A DNA stretch of 64,000 nucleotides from JALEVB01 sp022768265 (GTDB lineage: Bacteria > Bacillota_I > Bacilli_A > Erysipelotrichales > Erysipelotrichaceae), in the NCBI GenBank assembly GCA_034168985.1, contig JAXFJE010000037.1, forward strand, positions 1-64,000. Direction: 5' to 3'. Below the pieces are notes generated by a model. It searched no databases. It was given only the letters and a program-made list of their open reading frames with translations, and was not told the DNA's origin. Below, piece after piece: positions 44,651 through 53,385 of the stretch; positions within the stretch are counted from its first letter, which is position 1; each line of letters starts with the position of its first letter. The position numbers and the translations under genes were made by a program.

Positions 44651-45749
44651 CTACTTCCTCACTTTGTTTTGCACACAAGAATAAACACGCTCCTTTGGGA
44701 TATTTAAAACTTTTACCTACCCTACCGCTCATTTGGATCAAGCTAGCTTCGTCAAAAACATTATGATCCGCTAAAAAGATACATACATTTACATTTTCAA
44801 TGGTAACCCCTCTTTCTAAGATCGTGGTTGCAATCAACAGCTTCGTTTCTTTCTGCCGAAACCGGGTAATCTTATGATCAAGATCTAATGATTTGCTATT
44901 AACATAATCACAAGGATAAAACAGCTTTAAGAAATGATACATTTGTTGACTGATCTTGATGGTTGGCACAAATATCAATAATGGTTTATCATGATTTTTT
45001 TTGATCCAAGCTAATAGTTTTAGCAACAACAGCCCTTTAAACCCCACATATTTTTCAGGAACAGGCAGATCATGACCATGAGGACGCGCATTCAATTGCA
45101 GATGATAGATCGTTTGATCCTTGAGACGTTGGCGTAGATAATCATCGATCGTCGCGGTTAAATACACCATATGCCCCTTGCAGCTAGTTTTAACGATACC
45201 TGCTAACACAACATTACCTTTATATGGAAAAGCATCACTTTCATCCAAGATCACACAATCAAAGTATTGGTAATAGCGATAACATTGATGAGTCGTACAA
45301 ACGACGATATCCCCGTATATCTCTTCACTAAAACCTTGGCAAACCTTTACCACCTTAGCATTGGTAAAAGTCTTGGCCAAACGCTGATGCAATTCAATGA
45401 CCACCTGCCTACGCGATATCGCAAAACATACTTTTTTTCCCATTTTCAACATTTTCGCAATCGTCGCAAACACCAATTCAGTTTTTCCTGCACCACATAT
45501 CGCTTCGATCAACACATCAGTTTCTAAGATCTTATCTGCACAAGCTTGCGAAACCTGCTGTTGTAACGGGGTCAAAGGATAGCTCAAAGAATATTCATCT
45601 GCGGCCTCGCTTAAAGCTAACCCTTTTTCTCTTGCTTGTTCTTCTAAGATCAAAACCCGTTTAAAACTAACGCATCTGCGGCACATCCAGCCTTTGCTAC
45701 CATGATAAAAATAACTAGGATCTTCATTTAAACATCGAGGACAGCGCAT
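44595..45749 (-). CDS. comFA: ComFA-like DNA helicase
   Basis: 384 residues from the ATG at 45749, with GGAGG eight bases upstream; the ATG at 45764 has none. Zinc ribbon at the N-terminus (MRCPRCLNED, then CRRC), Walker A EAICGAGKTELV, Walker B LDESDAF, TATI motif III, and SGRVGKS motif VI, a DEAD/SF2 motor that pulls single-stranded DNA into the cell in competent bacteria. The Bacillus protein is longer (about 460). Its RBS lies in a palindrome shared with the ispD terminator. Confidence 0.88.
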   Translation of the reverse strand: MRCPRCLNEDPSYFYHGSKGWMCRRCVSFKRVLILEEQAREKGLALSEAADEYSLSYPLTPLQQQVSQACADKILETDVLIEAICGAGKTELVFATIAKMLKMGKKVCFAISRRQVVIELHQRLAKTFTNAKVVKVCQGFSEEIYGDIVVCTTHQCYRYYQYFDCVILDESDAFPYKGNVVLAGIVKTSCKGHMVYLTATIDDYLRQRLKDQTIYHLQLNARPHGHDLPVPEKYVGFKGLLLLKLLAWIKKNHDKPLLIFVPTIKISQQMYHFLKLFYPCDYVNSKSLDLDHKITRFRQKETKLLIATTILERGVTIENVNVCIFLADHNVFDEASLIQMSGRVGKSFKYPKGACLFLCAKQSEEVDACIQKCQKANANKMFVV

Positions 45750-45751
45750 AA

Positions 45752-45783
45752 TAAAAACCTCCATAAATATTTATGCAGGTTTT
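45752..45783 (-). terminator. terminator hairpin covering comFA RBS
   Basis: Minus strand arms AAAACCT (with C/ATAAATA-TTTATG inside) and AGGTTTT enclose a 14-base palindrome CATAAATATTTATG; T5 follows. The 3' arm holds the comFA GGAGG, so it can end ispD transcripts and also hide the ribosome site. Confidence 0.65.
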
Positions 45784-45793
45784 GTCTATCATC

Positions 45794-46423
45794 CTATTTT
45801 AGATCTTCGATCGTCGTGATCTTGATATTATCATAACTGCCTTCCACACAATAGACAGCATCTTGGCCATACAGCTCATATACGCTAGCATCATCGCTAG
45901 TAACTGCTTGATCAACTATCGCTTTTTGATAACACGCGATGATCTTAGTAGTCTTGAAAGCTTGCGGTGTTTGCGCCTGCATCAAAGTTGAACGGTCATA
46001 CGTTAGCTCTACCTTCCCATCAATGACCCTTTTGATCGTATCCTTGCACTTAACCATGACCACACAAGCATCATGATCGCGCAAACACGTTTTAACATCC
46101 GTCAAGATCTGGTTAGAAACATAAGGTCTTGCTCCATCATGGATCATTACATAAGCCATTTCAACTCGTAATAGACCATTATAGACGCTATCGCTCCTAG
46201 TTGCTCCACCATCAACCAAAATAACTTGGTGATCATCGATATTAGCTTGAAAATCCGCTTTATCACAAACAACGATGATCTGTTTACAATCTTTATCTGC
46301 TTTAAATTTAGCGATCGTATGCTCCAAGATACACTTATCATCCAATTTATAATAAACTTTATTATAACCTAAATTCATCCGGCTGCCTTTACCAGCCGCC
46401 ACTATTACTGCTGCATATTCCAT
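45794..46423 (-). CDS. ispD: 2-C-methyl-D-erythritol 4-phosphate cytidylyltransferase
   Basis: 209 residues. CTP site AAVIVAAGKGSRM (4-16), Lys at NKVYYKL, the VDGGATRSDSVYNGL loop, MIHDGARPYV, and QAQTPQAFKT. Makes CDP-methylerythritol in the MEP route to isoprenoids. TarI/IspD relatives with ribitol phosphate are similar, but no tarJ gene lies beside it. Short gap (10 bases) after the Hpt gene. Confidence 0.86.
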   Translation of the reverse strand: MEYAAVIVAAGKGSRMNLGYNKVYYKLDDKCILEHTIAKFKADKDCKQIIVVCDKADFQANIDDHQVILVDGGATRSDSVYNGLLRVEMAYVMIHDGARPYVSNQILTDVKTCLRDHDACVVMVKCKDTIKRVIDGKVELTYDRSTLMQAQTPQAFKTTKIIACYQKAIVDQAVTSDDASVYELYGQDAVYCVEGSYDNIKITTIEDLK

Positions 46424-46433
46424 CTTATCACCA

Positions 46434-46781
46434 CTATTCTAAACCATTAAGCACCATTATCAACTTTTCATAATATGTTTTCGCATCTTCATTGATATCC
46501 AACGCTTCTTGCAATGCTGAAGATCTTAGCTTTGCAACCATTTCACCAAACATCTTATATAAAGGTTCGATCGCAAGATTAGCACATACCCCTTTCAAGG
46601 TATGAGCATATACGATTGCTTCTTCAAGTTTTTCAGCATTTAAAGCTATTTGCAATTGTTCAAAGTTTTTATCATCCAATAATTTTTTTAAACACTTTTT
46701 ATATAATTTTTCATTTTGCATGAAACGCTCCAACGCCTCATCGCAATTAACCCCGATATTTACTAAGCTATCTAAGCCCAT
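46434..46781 (-). CDS. Hpt domain phosphotransfer protein
   Basis: 115 residues from the ATG at 46781, six bases after GGAGG; the ATGs at 46787 and 46805 are too near or before that site. Helical bundle with phospho-His in YAHTLKGVCANL (about 60). Hpt proteins relay phosphate between a hybrid kinase and a response regulator. No kinase is encoded beside it; its partner is likely the HD-GYP regulator just upstream, whose gene overlaps it by 14 bases. Confidence 0.85.
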   Translation of the reverse strand: MGLDSLVNIGVNCDEALERFMQNEKLYKKCLKKLLDDKNFEQLQIALNAEKLEEAIVYAHTLKGVCANLAIEPLYKMFGEMVAKLRSSALQEALDINEDAKTYYEKLIMVLNGLE

Positions 46782-47862
46782 TTTCATCCTCCTTGTAGCG
46801 ATCATATATTTTTCTTATCTCTGGTTCAACCTTGATAAAGGCCGCCAACAACTTGGGATTAAACACTCCACACTCGCCATTGCAGATCATATTTAAAGCT
46901 TTTTGCCAATCATAAGCTTGTTTATATACTCTTTTGCTAACTAAAGCATCATATACATCAGCTAGTGATACTATTTGCGACCAAAGGGTAATTTCATCCC
47001 CCACCAAGCCATCAGGATATCCTTTGCCATCATATCTTTCATGATGATGACGAGCAATATCCAAAGCATATTCATAAACTTTGGTATTTTTTAACACTGG
47101 TATGCTTTCTAAAAGCATCGCCCCTTTGACCGTATGCTGTTTCATTATTTCATACTCTTCGCTGGTTAGCTTACCTGGTTTGCTTAATATCGCATCTGGT
47201 GTTGCGATTTTTCCTACATCGTGCATGATCGCTGCTAGCGAAATTTCTTCGATATCATCTGCTGATAAGTCTTGCCCTAATGACGTCTTCGTCAATAAAC
47301 ATTTCGTAATATCTTGGATCCTTTTGACATGATTTCCACTTTCCCCATCTCGAAACTCAATGGCTGTAGCTAAAGCTTCGATCAAACCTTCGTTTAAGGC
47401 AATTATTTCCTGAGCCTTCTTCAAAAGTTCCCAATGCTGAAACTCCACTCTTTGGGCCAATTGTTTACGTGATTCAAATAATTCCACAACTGAAGAAATC
47501 CTTCGAATGATGACATAAGGAATAACTGGTTTCTCAATTATATCCATGACCCCTAAATCATACCCCTTAAGCATTACCTCATCACTACGTTCTGCCGTGA
47601 TCAAAAAAACAGGGATCTTGTTGGTCAGATCATGTTTTTGCAATATTTCCAAAACACTGATCCCATCTAATTTTGGCATGATGACATCTAACAAGATCGC
47701 ACAATACCTTGTAGGATCTTCCATGATCATCGCTAATCCTTCTTGCCCATCTGCTGCATGATCACTTTCATATATCCCATCAAAAATATTTTCAAGGATC
47801 TCACGATTTATTTCATCATCATCGACGATCAACAATCTTTTTGATTCCATTTGTTTTTTCAT
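46768..47862 (-). CDS. response regulator with HD-GYP phosphodiesterase
   Basis: About 364 residues from ATG 47862 (a TTG one codon upstream is also possible). The open frame reaches back to 47931, but that start lies on a TATAAT. Receiver domain with LLIVDDDEIN, phospho-Asp in ILLDVIMPKLDG; HD-GYP domain with HDVGKIATP and HHERYDGKGYPDGL, the signature of cyclic di-GMP phosphodiesterases. Coupled with the Hpt gene downstream; divergent from ssrA. Confidence 0.9.
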   Translation of the reverse strand: MKKQMESKRLLIVDDDEINREILENIFDGIYESDHAADGQEGLAMIMEDPTRYCAILLDVIMPKLDGISVLEILQKHDLTNKIPVFLITAERSDEVMLKGYDLGVMDIIEKPVIPYVIIRRISSVVELFESRKQLAQRVEFQHWELLKKAQEIIALNEGLIEALATAIEFRDGESGNHVKRIQDITKCLLTKTSLGQDLSADDIEEISLAAIMHDVGKIATPDAILSKPGKLTSEEYEIMKQHTVKGAMLLESIPVLKNTKVYEYALDIARHHHERYDGKGYPDGLVGDEITLWSQIVSLADVYDALVSKRVYKQAYDWQKALNMICNGECGVFNPKLLAAFIKVEPEIRKIYDRYKEDENGLR

Positions 47863-47941
47863 CAATATATTCTTTTCCTCCATGATAATAATTTTTAAAA
47901 TATTTAAAATAATATCTTTATTATACCGCAAATAAGAAAAT

Positions 47942-47970
47942 TTGCATGATTTTCATTAATTTGTTATAAT
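47942..47970 (+). promoter_or_regulatory. ssrA promoter
   Basis: TTGCAT (47942-47947), 17-base spacer, TATAAT (47965-47970). Confidence 0.8.
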
Positions 47971-47986
47971 TTATGTGATTAAACAT

Positions 47987-48343
47987 GGGGATGTCTTGGT
48001 TTCGACAGGTTTATGTTTGATTCAAACGGCAGTGGTATGGTGGACCTAAATCACCAAACAAAAATAAACGGAAATAACAGATTATCTTTTGCTGCTTAAT
48101 ATAGCCTAACAGACCTGGCTTGCAGCCCCTACATATCAGTTGTCATTTACTGATCATGTAGCGTATTTATAAATGAATAAGATCATCTATCGTCTAGCTA
48201 GATGATACGAAAACTCTATAGACAAATTCAAACACGGTAGGCTTGCTGACATGTGTTTGTCTTAACCAATAGCGAGCTAAACTGTAGAAGTTTGAATGTG
48301 GGACAACTCTTGGACAGGAGTTCGATTCTCCTCATCTCCACCA
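47987..48343 (+). ncRNA. ssrA: transfer-messenger RNA
   Basis: About 357 bases. tRNA-like ends GGGGATG and CATCTCC with encoded CCA, G-TTCGA T arm near 48320, and a one-piece tag reading frame. The tag ends NGNNRLSFAA followed by TAA (stop at about 48098); the resume codon is uncertain. Rescues ribosomes stalled on broken mRNAs by tagging the protein for decay. Its 3' end is a classic integration site for mobile elements, and an island begins just after. Confidence 0.95.
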
Positions 48344-48409
48344 TATGATTATCTGACGAACACTTATTTCTTCCCTGGCGGATTTGCGATAAGAGTTAGT
48401 CTAAACATA

Positions 48410-48440
48410 GAAGATCATCGTTAAGATGGTCTTTTCTTTT
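48410..48440 (+). terminator. ssrA terminator
   Basis: AAGATCATC/GATGGTCTT stem (one wobble), T-rich tail. Confidence 0.75.
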
Positions 48441-48513
48441 TGTCACCCTGTCATTTACATCCTCGATTGATGCCCAAATATCAAGTAGAGTGATGACAGG
48501 AGGAAATAAAACT

Positions 48514-48797
48514 ATGGCAATCGAATATGAGAGAATTGTTGATTATGACATTCCAACATTAAGATTGAGTAGCCAAATTGATTATCAACTTGCTGACAAA
48601 ACAACAGTTACTTTCTCAAACAAAATTAGTCGAAGAAGAAGCAAACACGCTTTATGAATCATTAATTAATTCACTAAAGGTTAAAAAAAGTAGATGAAAA
48701 GCTTAAAGCGGATGATTCTATTAGATGGATTCAAATGATGAATAACATCCAAAATAGGGCCAGAGAAATTGTCTTAGATGAAGTGATTTATCGTTAA
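48514..48797 (+). pseudogene. tnpV-like relic
   Basis: AGGAGG then ATG at 48514 opens MAIEYERIVDYDIPTLRLS, ended by a stop at 48657. The protein-like sequence continues in the other frames: LLSQTKLVEEEANTLYE in +1, then VDEKLKADDSIRWIQMMNN ending EIVLDEVIYR at 48797. This order resembles TnpV, a small protein encoded in Tn4451-type mobilisable elements. At least two frameshifts and probably a deletion break it, so it is a remnant. Confidence 0.65.
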
Positions 48798-48976
48798 GAC
48801 GGCAAACAAAAACGGCAGTATTGATAATAGAAATCACATTCACATCTCTTTCTCTACTGTCATTTTATTTTGTTTTACGAATAACTAAATAATCTTAGCG
48901 AGCAGACCATTTATGGATAGGTATATGCAAAAATGGTGCTTTTCTCGTTAGGGATTAACCATAAAACCCAATTGTT

Positions 48977-49034
48977 CCGATAATTTGCCTTATGAGAAAG
49001 TTGGTAATAATGAACCGGTTTGTATTGCAGATGA
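48977..49034 (+). repeat. inverted repeat A, left copy
   Basis: 58 bases matching 53144-53201 in opposite orientation with one mismatch. At the start of TRD1 (DNLPYEKVGNN). Inversion swaps TRD1 and TRD2 together. Confidence 0.92.
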
Positions 49035-49719
49035 TGTGCCATTTGAGATCCCTGATAGTTGGGAATGGGTGCGACTAGGAAGCATAGGAGATTGGGGCTC
49101 TGGTGCTACACCAAGTAGATCAATACCTGAATACTATAATGGGGATATTCCGTGGCTCAAAACCGGTGATTTGAACGATGGTTACATTGAGTACATTCCA
49201 GAAAAAATAAGTCGTTTTGCTTTAGAAAAAACATCTGTTAGATTAAATCCAACAGGCTCAGTTTTAATTGCGATGTACGGCGCAACAATTGGAAAAGTTG
49301 GAATACTCACATTTCCTTCTACCACTAATCAAGCTTGTTGCGCGTGTTTGCCTATTGAAATTTACAACGAATACTTGTTTTATTTTTTAATGTCACAAAA
49401 AACAGCTTTTATTAAGCAAGGCGAAGGTGGAGCGCAACCAAACATATCAAAAGAAAAAATCGTAGCAACGCTAATGCCACTACCACCACTAGCAGAACAA
49501 TATCGTATTGTTGACAAAATTAAAAAATTGCTTCTATACATTGAAATATATGGCAATGCCCAATCATCATTAAACTCATTAATCGCTTCTTTTCCTGATT
49601 TACTGAAGAAATCCATCTTACAAGAGGCAATACAAGGCAAACTTGTCCCACAAGATCCAAACGACGAACCTGCCAATGTATTATTGAAACAAATTAGAGA
49701 AGAAAAACAACGACTGATT

Positions 49720-49787
49720 AAAGAAGGAAAAATCAAGAAAGATAAGCATGAATCTATCATTTTTAAAAGGGATAATTCTTATTATGA
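49720..49787 (+). repeat. inverted repeat C, left copy
   Basis: 68 bases matching 52391-52458 with three mismatches, in the central spacer between the two TRDs of cassette 1 (KEGKIKKDKHESIIF). Confidence 0.88.
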
Positions 49788-50360
49788 AAAGCGTGGTTCT
49801 ATAGAGGTCTGTATTGATGAGGAAATTCCTTTTGAAATACCAAATTCGTGGGAATGGACGCGTTTAAATAATATATGTACTAAATTAGTTGACGGTGATC
49901 ACAATCCGCCAAAAGGGAGTTTGACAAAAACAAAATACATTATGGCCTCATCAACAAATATAAATAACGACACTCTTGTCGAAATGGAAAAAGTAAGATA
50001 TTTAACAAAAGAAATATTCGAAAAAGAGAACGAGAGAACAAGAGTAGAAAAAGGTGATATCTTTTTCACTTCGGTAGGGTCTTTGGGAAGGACCTGTGTT
50101 TATACAGGTGGATTGAATATAAGCTTCCAAAGAAGTGTGTCAGTCATAACTACATCTATTTTTAATTATTATCTAAAATATTGCCTTGATTCTGAATATA
50201 TACAACAAAAAATCAAAAGGGATGCGACAGGAACTGCTCAAAAAGGTTTTTATTTAAACCAGCTGTCAAAACTTCTTATTCCAATTCCTCCTGAAAAGGA
50301 ACAACATCGGATTTTCGATGCTTTAAATCATATATTTTCAATGATTTCTGCTTTGTAAAG

Positions 50361-50409
50361 TTCTTATTATGAGAAGTTAGATGGAATTGAACGTTGTATT
50401 GATGATGAA
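50361..50409 (+). repeat. inverted repeat B, left copy
   Basis: 49 bases, no mismatch with 52354-52402, opposite orientation. Start of cassette 2. Confidence 0.94.
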
Positions 50410-50949
50410 ATACCATTTGAAATTCCGAGTTCTTGGGGTTTGGTTCGGCTTAAGGATATTGTCTATAACAGAGGTCAAATTAAACCTACTAATGATATAT
50501 GTTATATAGATATTGGATCGATTGATAACAAAAATCAAAAACTAAGTAATGAAGAAAATATTCTTTCAGCGGATAAGGCGCCTTCAAGAGCAAGAAAAAT
50601 TGTTTACATAGGCGATATTCTTTATTCTACTGTACGACCGTATTTGCATAATATGTGTATTGTGGATCGTTACTTTAGTCATCAACCTATTGCTAGTACA
50701 GGCTTTGCTGTGCTCGCTTGTCATACTGAATTTTATAATGAGTTTTTGTTTTATTATCTGATGTCACCAACATTTGATGCGTATGCAAACGATAATGATA
50801 ACGCTAAAGGCGTTGCTTATCCTGCAATCAATGACAGTAAATTATATCGAGCTCTAATAGCTGTTCCATCTTTGCATGAACAAAAACGAATTGTAGAAAA
50901 GATTAAAGAAGTATTATTTTATGTAAACAACAATACGAGCGCACAGTGA
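50361..50949 (+). pseudogene. hsdS'': silent hsdS cassette 2 (TRD2 only, no start)
   Basis: A frame of about 195 codons starting with SYYEKLDGIERC two bases behind the stop of cassette 1, identical over 49 bases to the start of TRD2 in the live hsdS, and then divergent: a third TRD2 variant (TRD2c) with HEQKRIVEKIKE at the end. No start codon. Ends 24 bases before the recombinase gene, on the other strand. Confidence 0.87.
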
Positions 50950-50973
50950 GGTTTATATCTGTGCGCTTATATT

Positions 50974-51783
50974 TTACCAATCTATAATTTTATCAACTAT
51001 TTCTTTCTGCTCAGTCGCTGTTTTTCTAAGATATATTCGTGTAGTCTCTATGCTTTCGTGTCCCATAAGATCAGCAAGAAATGCTATATCGTTGCATCGT
51101 TCTAAAAAGCTTTTAGCAAACCTATGTCTGAATGAATGAGGGTATACTACCGCAGAATCTATACCATATTTTGTTGCTAATTTTTTTAGTTGACCAGATA
51201 TTCCACGTGTAGTGATTTGTTTGCCATACTTATTTAAAAAAATAAAGCCACTTTCTTGACCTTTATTAGCTAACCAAGAAAGGGCTTCCTCTTTTAATGT
51301 TTGAGGTATGTATATTCGTCGTAGCTTTCCACCTTTTGAATATAGATCCAAGTGTCCTATTTTTATATGCTCAACCTTTATTTTTATAAGTTCGCTTACT
51401 CTTGCTCCTGTGGCAGCTAAAAATCGAATAACAAAGTACCAAAAGATTTCCCCATCTTTCTTAAGACTAGTTTTAAAATATTCATAATCTGCTTCGCTGA
51501 TAACATTTTCCAAAAATGCCTTTTGCTGAACTCTAACAAAAGGCATTTTTAATTTTTCTTTACCAATACTTTCTAAATAGCAGTTAATTGCTCTTATTCT
51601 TAAGTTGACTGTTTTAGGTTTATAACTTTCAATTAACCATACCTTATATTCACGAAGATTACTTTTAGTTATTCCATCATACTGTTCGCTATATTGCTTA
51701 AGCGCAAACAAATAAGATGAAATTGTGTTTTCTGAGAGATTAGTACCCCTCAAATGTCTTTCATATTTGTCTTTATCTATCAT
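50974..51783 (-). CDS. tyrosine recombinase (hsdS inversion candidate)
   Basis: 269 residues, XerC/phage-integrase type. N-terminal core-binding domain (about 1-90), catalytic Arg in AATGARVSELIKIK (about 126), then HSFRHRFA (His-x2-Arg), GHESIETTRIYL with the Tyr nucleophile. It lies between the silent cassettes and the live hsdS, inside the inverted-repeat spans, as the recombinases of other phase-variable type I systems do. The RBS lies in a hairpin loop. Confidence 0.9.
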   Translation of the reverse strand: MIDKDKYERHLRGTNLSENTISSYLFALKQYSEQYDGITKSNLREYKVWLIESYKPKTVNLRIRAINCYLESIGKEKLKMPFVRVQQKAFLENVISEADYEYFKTSLKKDGEIFWYFVIRFLAATGARVSELIKIKVEHIKIGHLDLYSKGGKLRRIYIPQTLKEEALSWLANKGQESGFIFLNKYGKQITTRGISGQLKKLATKYGIDSAVVYPHSFRHRFAKSFLERCNDIAFLADLMGHESIETTRIYLRKTATEQKEIVDKIIDW

Positions 51784-51814
51784 AGCGAAAGACCTCCTTT
51801 CGCTAGAAATTATA
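51783..51814 (-). promoter_or_regulatory. recombinase promoter and RBS hairpin
   Basis: Minus strand TATAAT (51814-51809), then TAGCGAAAG-GAGGT-CTTTCGCTA (51805-51783): a perfect nine-base stem whose five-base loop holds the Shine-Dalgarno core, with the ATG directly after. It could lower translation or be an operator dyad. If transcription starts near 51802 only part of the stem is transcribed. Confidence 0.65.
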
Positions 51815-51825
51815 CTTGAATTAAA

Positions 51826-53385
51826 TTACAGAGTCTTCAACGATGAAAGTAGCGAATTTATTTGTTTGGTGATGCGTTTTTGTTCTGATAATGGCGCTAG
51901 AGGAACTAACATATTGCCTAATGTTTTCCCGTTACAGTTTGGTTGAGCAGTCGCAATAGTGCCTTCTCTTAACTGAGACCAGTACAATTCGCTTTCCATA
52001 AAATATTTTAAATACTGTGGATTTAATTGATTACTATACCTCGTTCTAATTAAGTAACCAGCATAGATTGCTTCTTCTGGCATATCTTGCACAAGATATG
52101 ATTTTCCAACAGTTCCTCCTGTTCTTGCAAATAAAATGTCGTTTGGCTTCAAAAGATATGTATCAATATCGTTTTCGTTTATCTCGCAGTATGGCACCTT
52201 CTCCAATATCACTGAATTATTTTGAATATCACTAATACGAACCATTTTTATTCGCCCAGATTCCTTTGCAGGTGCATTATAGCCATATTGAATTGACTCA
52301 GATAATGTTCCCCAACGCACCCACTCCCAAGAATCCGGAATCTCAAATGGTAATTCATCATCAATACAACGTTCAATTCCATCTAACTTCTCATAATAAG
52401 AATTATCCCTTCTGAAAATGATAGATTCGTGCTTATCTTTCTTGATTTTTCCTTCTTTGATCAATTGTTGTTTTTTTGCTCTAATTCGTTCCAATAACAC
52501 GCTAGCAGGTTCGTCATTTGGATCTTGCGGAACAAGCTTGCCTTGTATTGCTTCTTGAAGAATAGACTTTTTGATAGCTTCTGGAAATGAGCTTTGAATA
52601 AGTGAAAGCTGATTGTGTTTTTCTTCATAATCTTTAATATGAGGCAATACTTTTTCTATTGCTTTTACTATGCGCTTTTGCTCAGCAAGTGGTGGTAATC
52701 CCCAAACAATTTTCTTTACGGATTCCATATCCACAGTTGGAAGAGCTGTTCCTTTGTAATATTTTTGAAAATCCAGTGTGGAAAACAAATAAAATAGGTA
52801 CCACTCATCTATTTGAGAGAAAGAAGTATAGCATCCAGAATTAAGATCGATTAAAGAATCTTGACCTAATATACGTTTCTTGTTAGTAAATACCGCACCT
52901 CCATTTTTCGGATACACAATAGATCCTTTGGAAAATAATTTGTATGAATGAGGCATTTTTAAATAGTTATTTGAATATTGAAGTATGGTTTCATTCCCAA
53001 TGGAATTCATATCCGCTACTTTAAAATATGGAATCGTACCTGACCTTACTAATTGATTGGGCTTTGGAGTTTTACCAGAACTAAAATAACCGATATCTGT
53101 TGGGTGTATCCATTCCCAATTATCCGGAATATCAAAAGGAACCTCATCTGCAATACAAACCGGTTCATTATTACCCACTTTCTCATAAGGCAAATTATCG
53201 GCACCACGAAAGATATAAGACGGGTTCTTTTCCTTCTTAATTTTTCCTTCTTTAATTAGCTTTTCTTTTTCTTTTCTGATTCTTTCTAATAAAACAGAAG
53301 CTGGTTCATCGTTTGGATCTTGCGGAACAAGTTTTCCCTGAATGGCCATTTGTAATATGGAATTCTTTAATTGTTGACCATTCAT
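51826..53385 (-). CDS. hsdS: type I RM specificity subunit HsdS
   Basis: 519 residues: N-terminal conserved repeat (KNSILQMAIQGKLVPQDPND, about 8-70), TRD1a (about 85-255), central repeat (KKSILQEAIQGKLVP, about 270-335), TRD2a (about 345-505) and the closing helix. Each TRD reads half of a bipartite DNA site. Overlaps hsdM by four bases (ATGA). The central and N-terminal repeats carry the inverted sequences that pair with the silent cassettes, so its specificity can switch. Confidence 0.95.
   Translation of the reverse strand: MNGQQLKNSILQMAIQGKLVPQDPNDEPASVLLERIRKEKEKLIKEGKIKKEKNPSYIFRGADNLPYEKVGNNEPVCIADEVPFDIPDNWEWIHPTDIGYFSSGKTPKPNQLVRSGTIPYFKVADMNSIGNETILQYSNNYLKMPHSYKLFSKGSIVYPKNGGAVFTNKKRILGQDSLIDLNSGCYTSFSQIDEWYLFYLFSTLDFQKYYKGTALPTVDMESVKKIVWGLPPLAEQKRIVKAIEKVLPHIKDYEEKHNQLSLIQSSFPEAIKKSILQEAIQGKLVPQDPNDEPASVLLERIRAKKQQLIKEGKIKKDKHESIIFRRDNSYYEKLDGIERCIDDELPFEIPDSWEWVRWGTLSESIQYGYNAPAKESGRIKMVRISDIQNNSVILEKVPYCEINENDIDTYLLKPNDILFARTGGTVGKSYLVQDMPEEAIYAGYLIRTRYSNQLNPQYLKYFMESELYWSQLREGTIATAQPNCNGKTLGNMLVPLAPLSEQKRITKQINSLLSSLKTL
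52354..52402 (-). repeat. inverted repeat B, right copy
   Basis: In the live hsdS at the start of TRD2. Inversion replaces only TRD2. Confidence 0.94.
52391..52458 (-). repeat. inverted repeat C, right copy
   Basis: In the live hsdS central spacer; it overlaps repeat B by 12 bases (TTCTTATTATGA). Confidence 0.88.
53144..53201 (-). repeat. inverted repeat A, right copy
   Basis: In the live hsdS, codons for DNLPYEKVGNNEPVCIAD. Partner of 48977-49034; span 4.2 kb. Confidence 0.92.

Larger units (their letters stand above)
48977..50358 (+). pseudogene. hsdS': silent hsdS cassette 1 (two TRDs, no start)
   Basis: An open frame of about 460 codons opposite in strand to the live hsdS. It enters at DNLPYEKVGNN, exactly where the first repeat begins, with no start codon or ribosome site, and contains two target-recognition domains (TRD1b about 49035-49600, TRD2b about 49800-50300) around the central repeat KKSILQEAIQGKLVP. 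Both TRDs differ from those of the live gene. The frame is intact, as expected of a spare cassette rather than decay. It would be expressed only after inversion. Confidence 0.88.

Noticed and set aside
50361..50949. Intact second HsdS gene
   Set aside because: No start codon or ribosome site; only one TRD; it begins exactly at the repeat, so it is a cassette.
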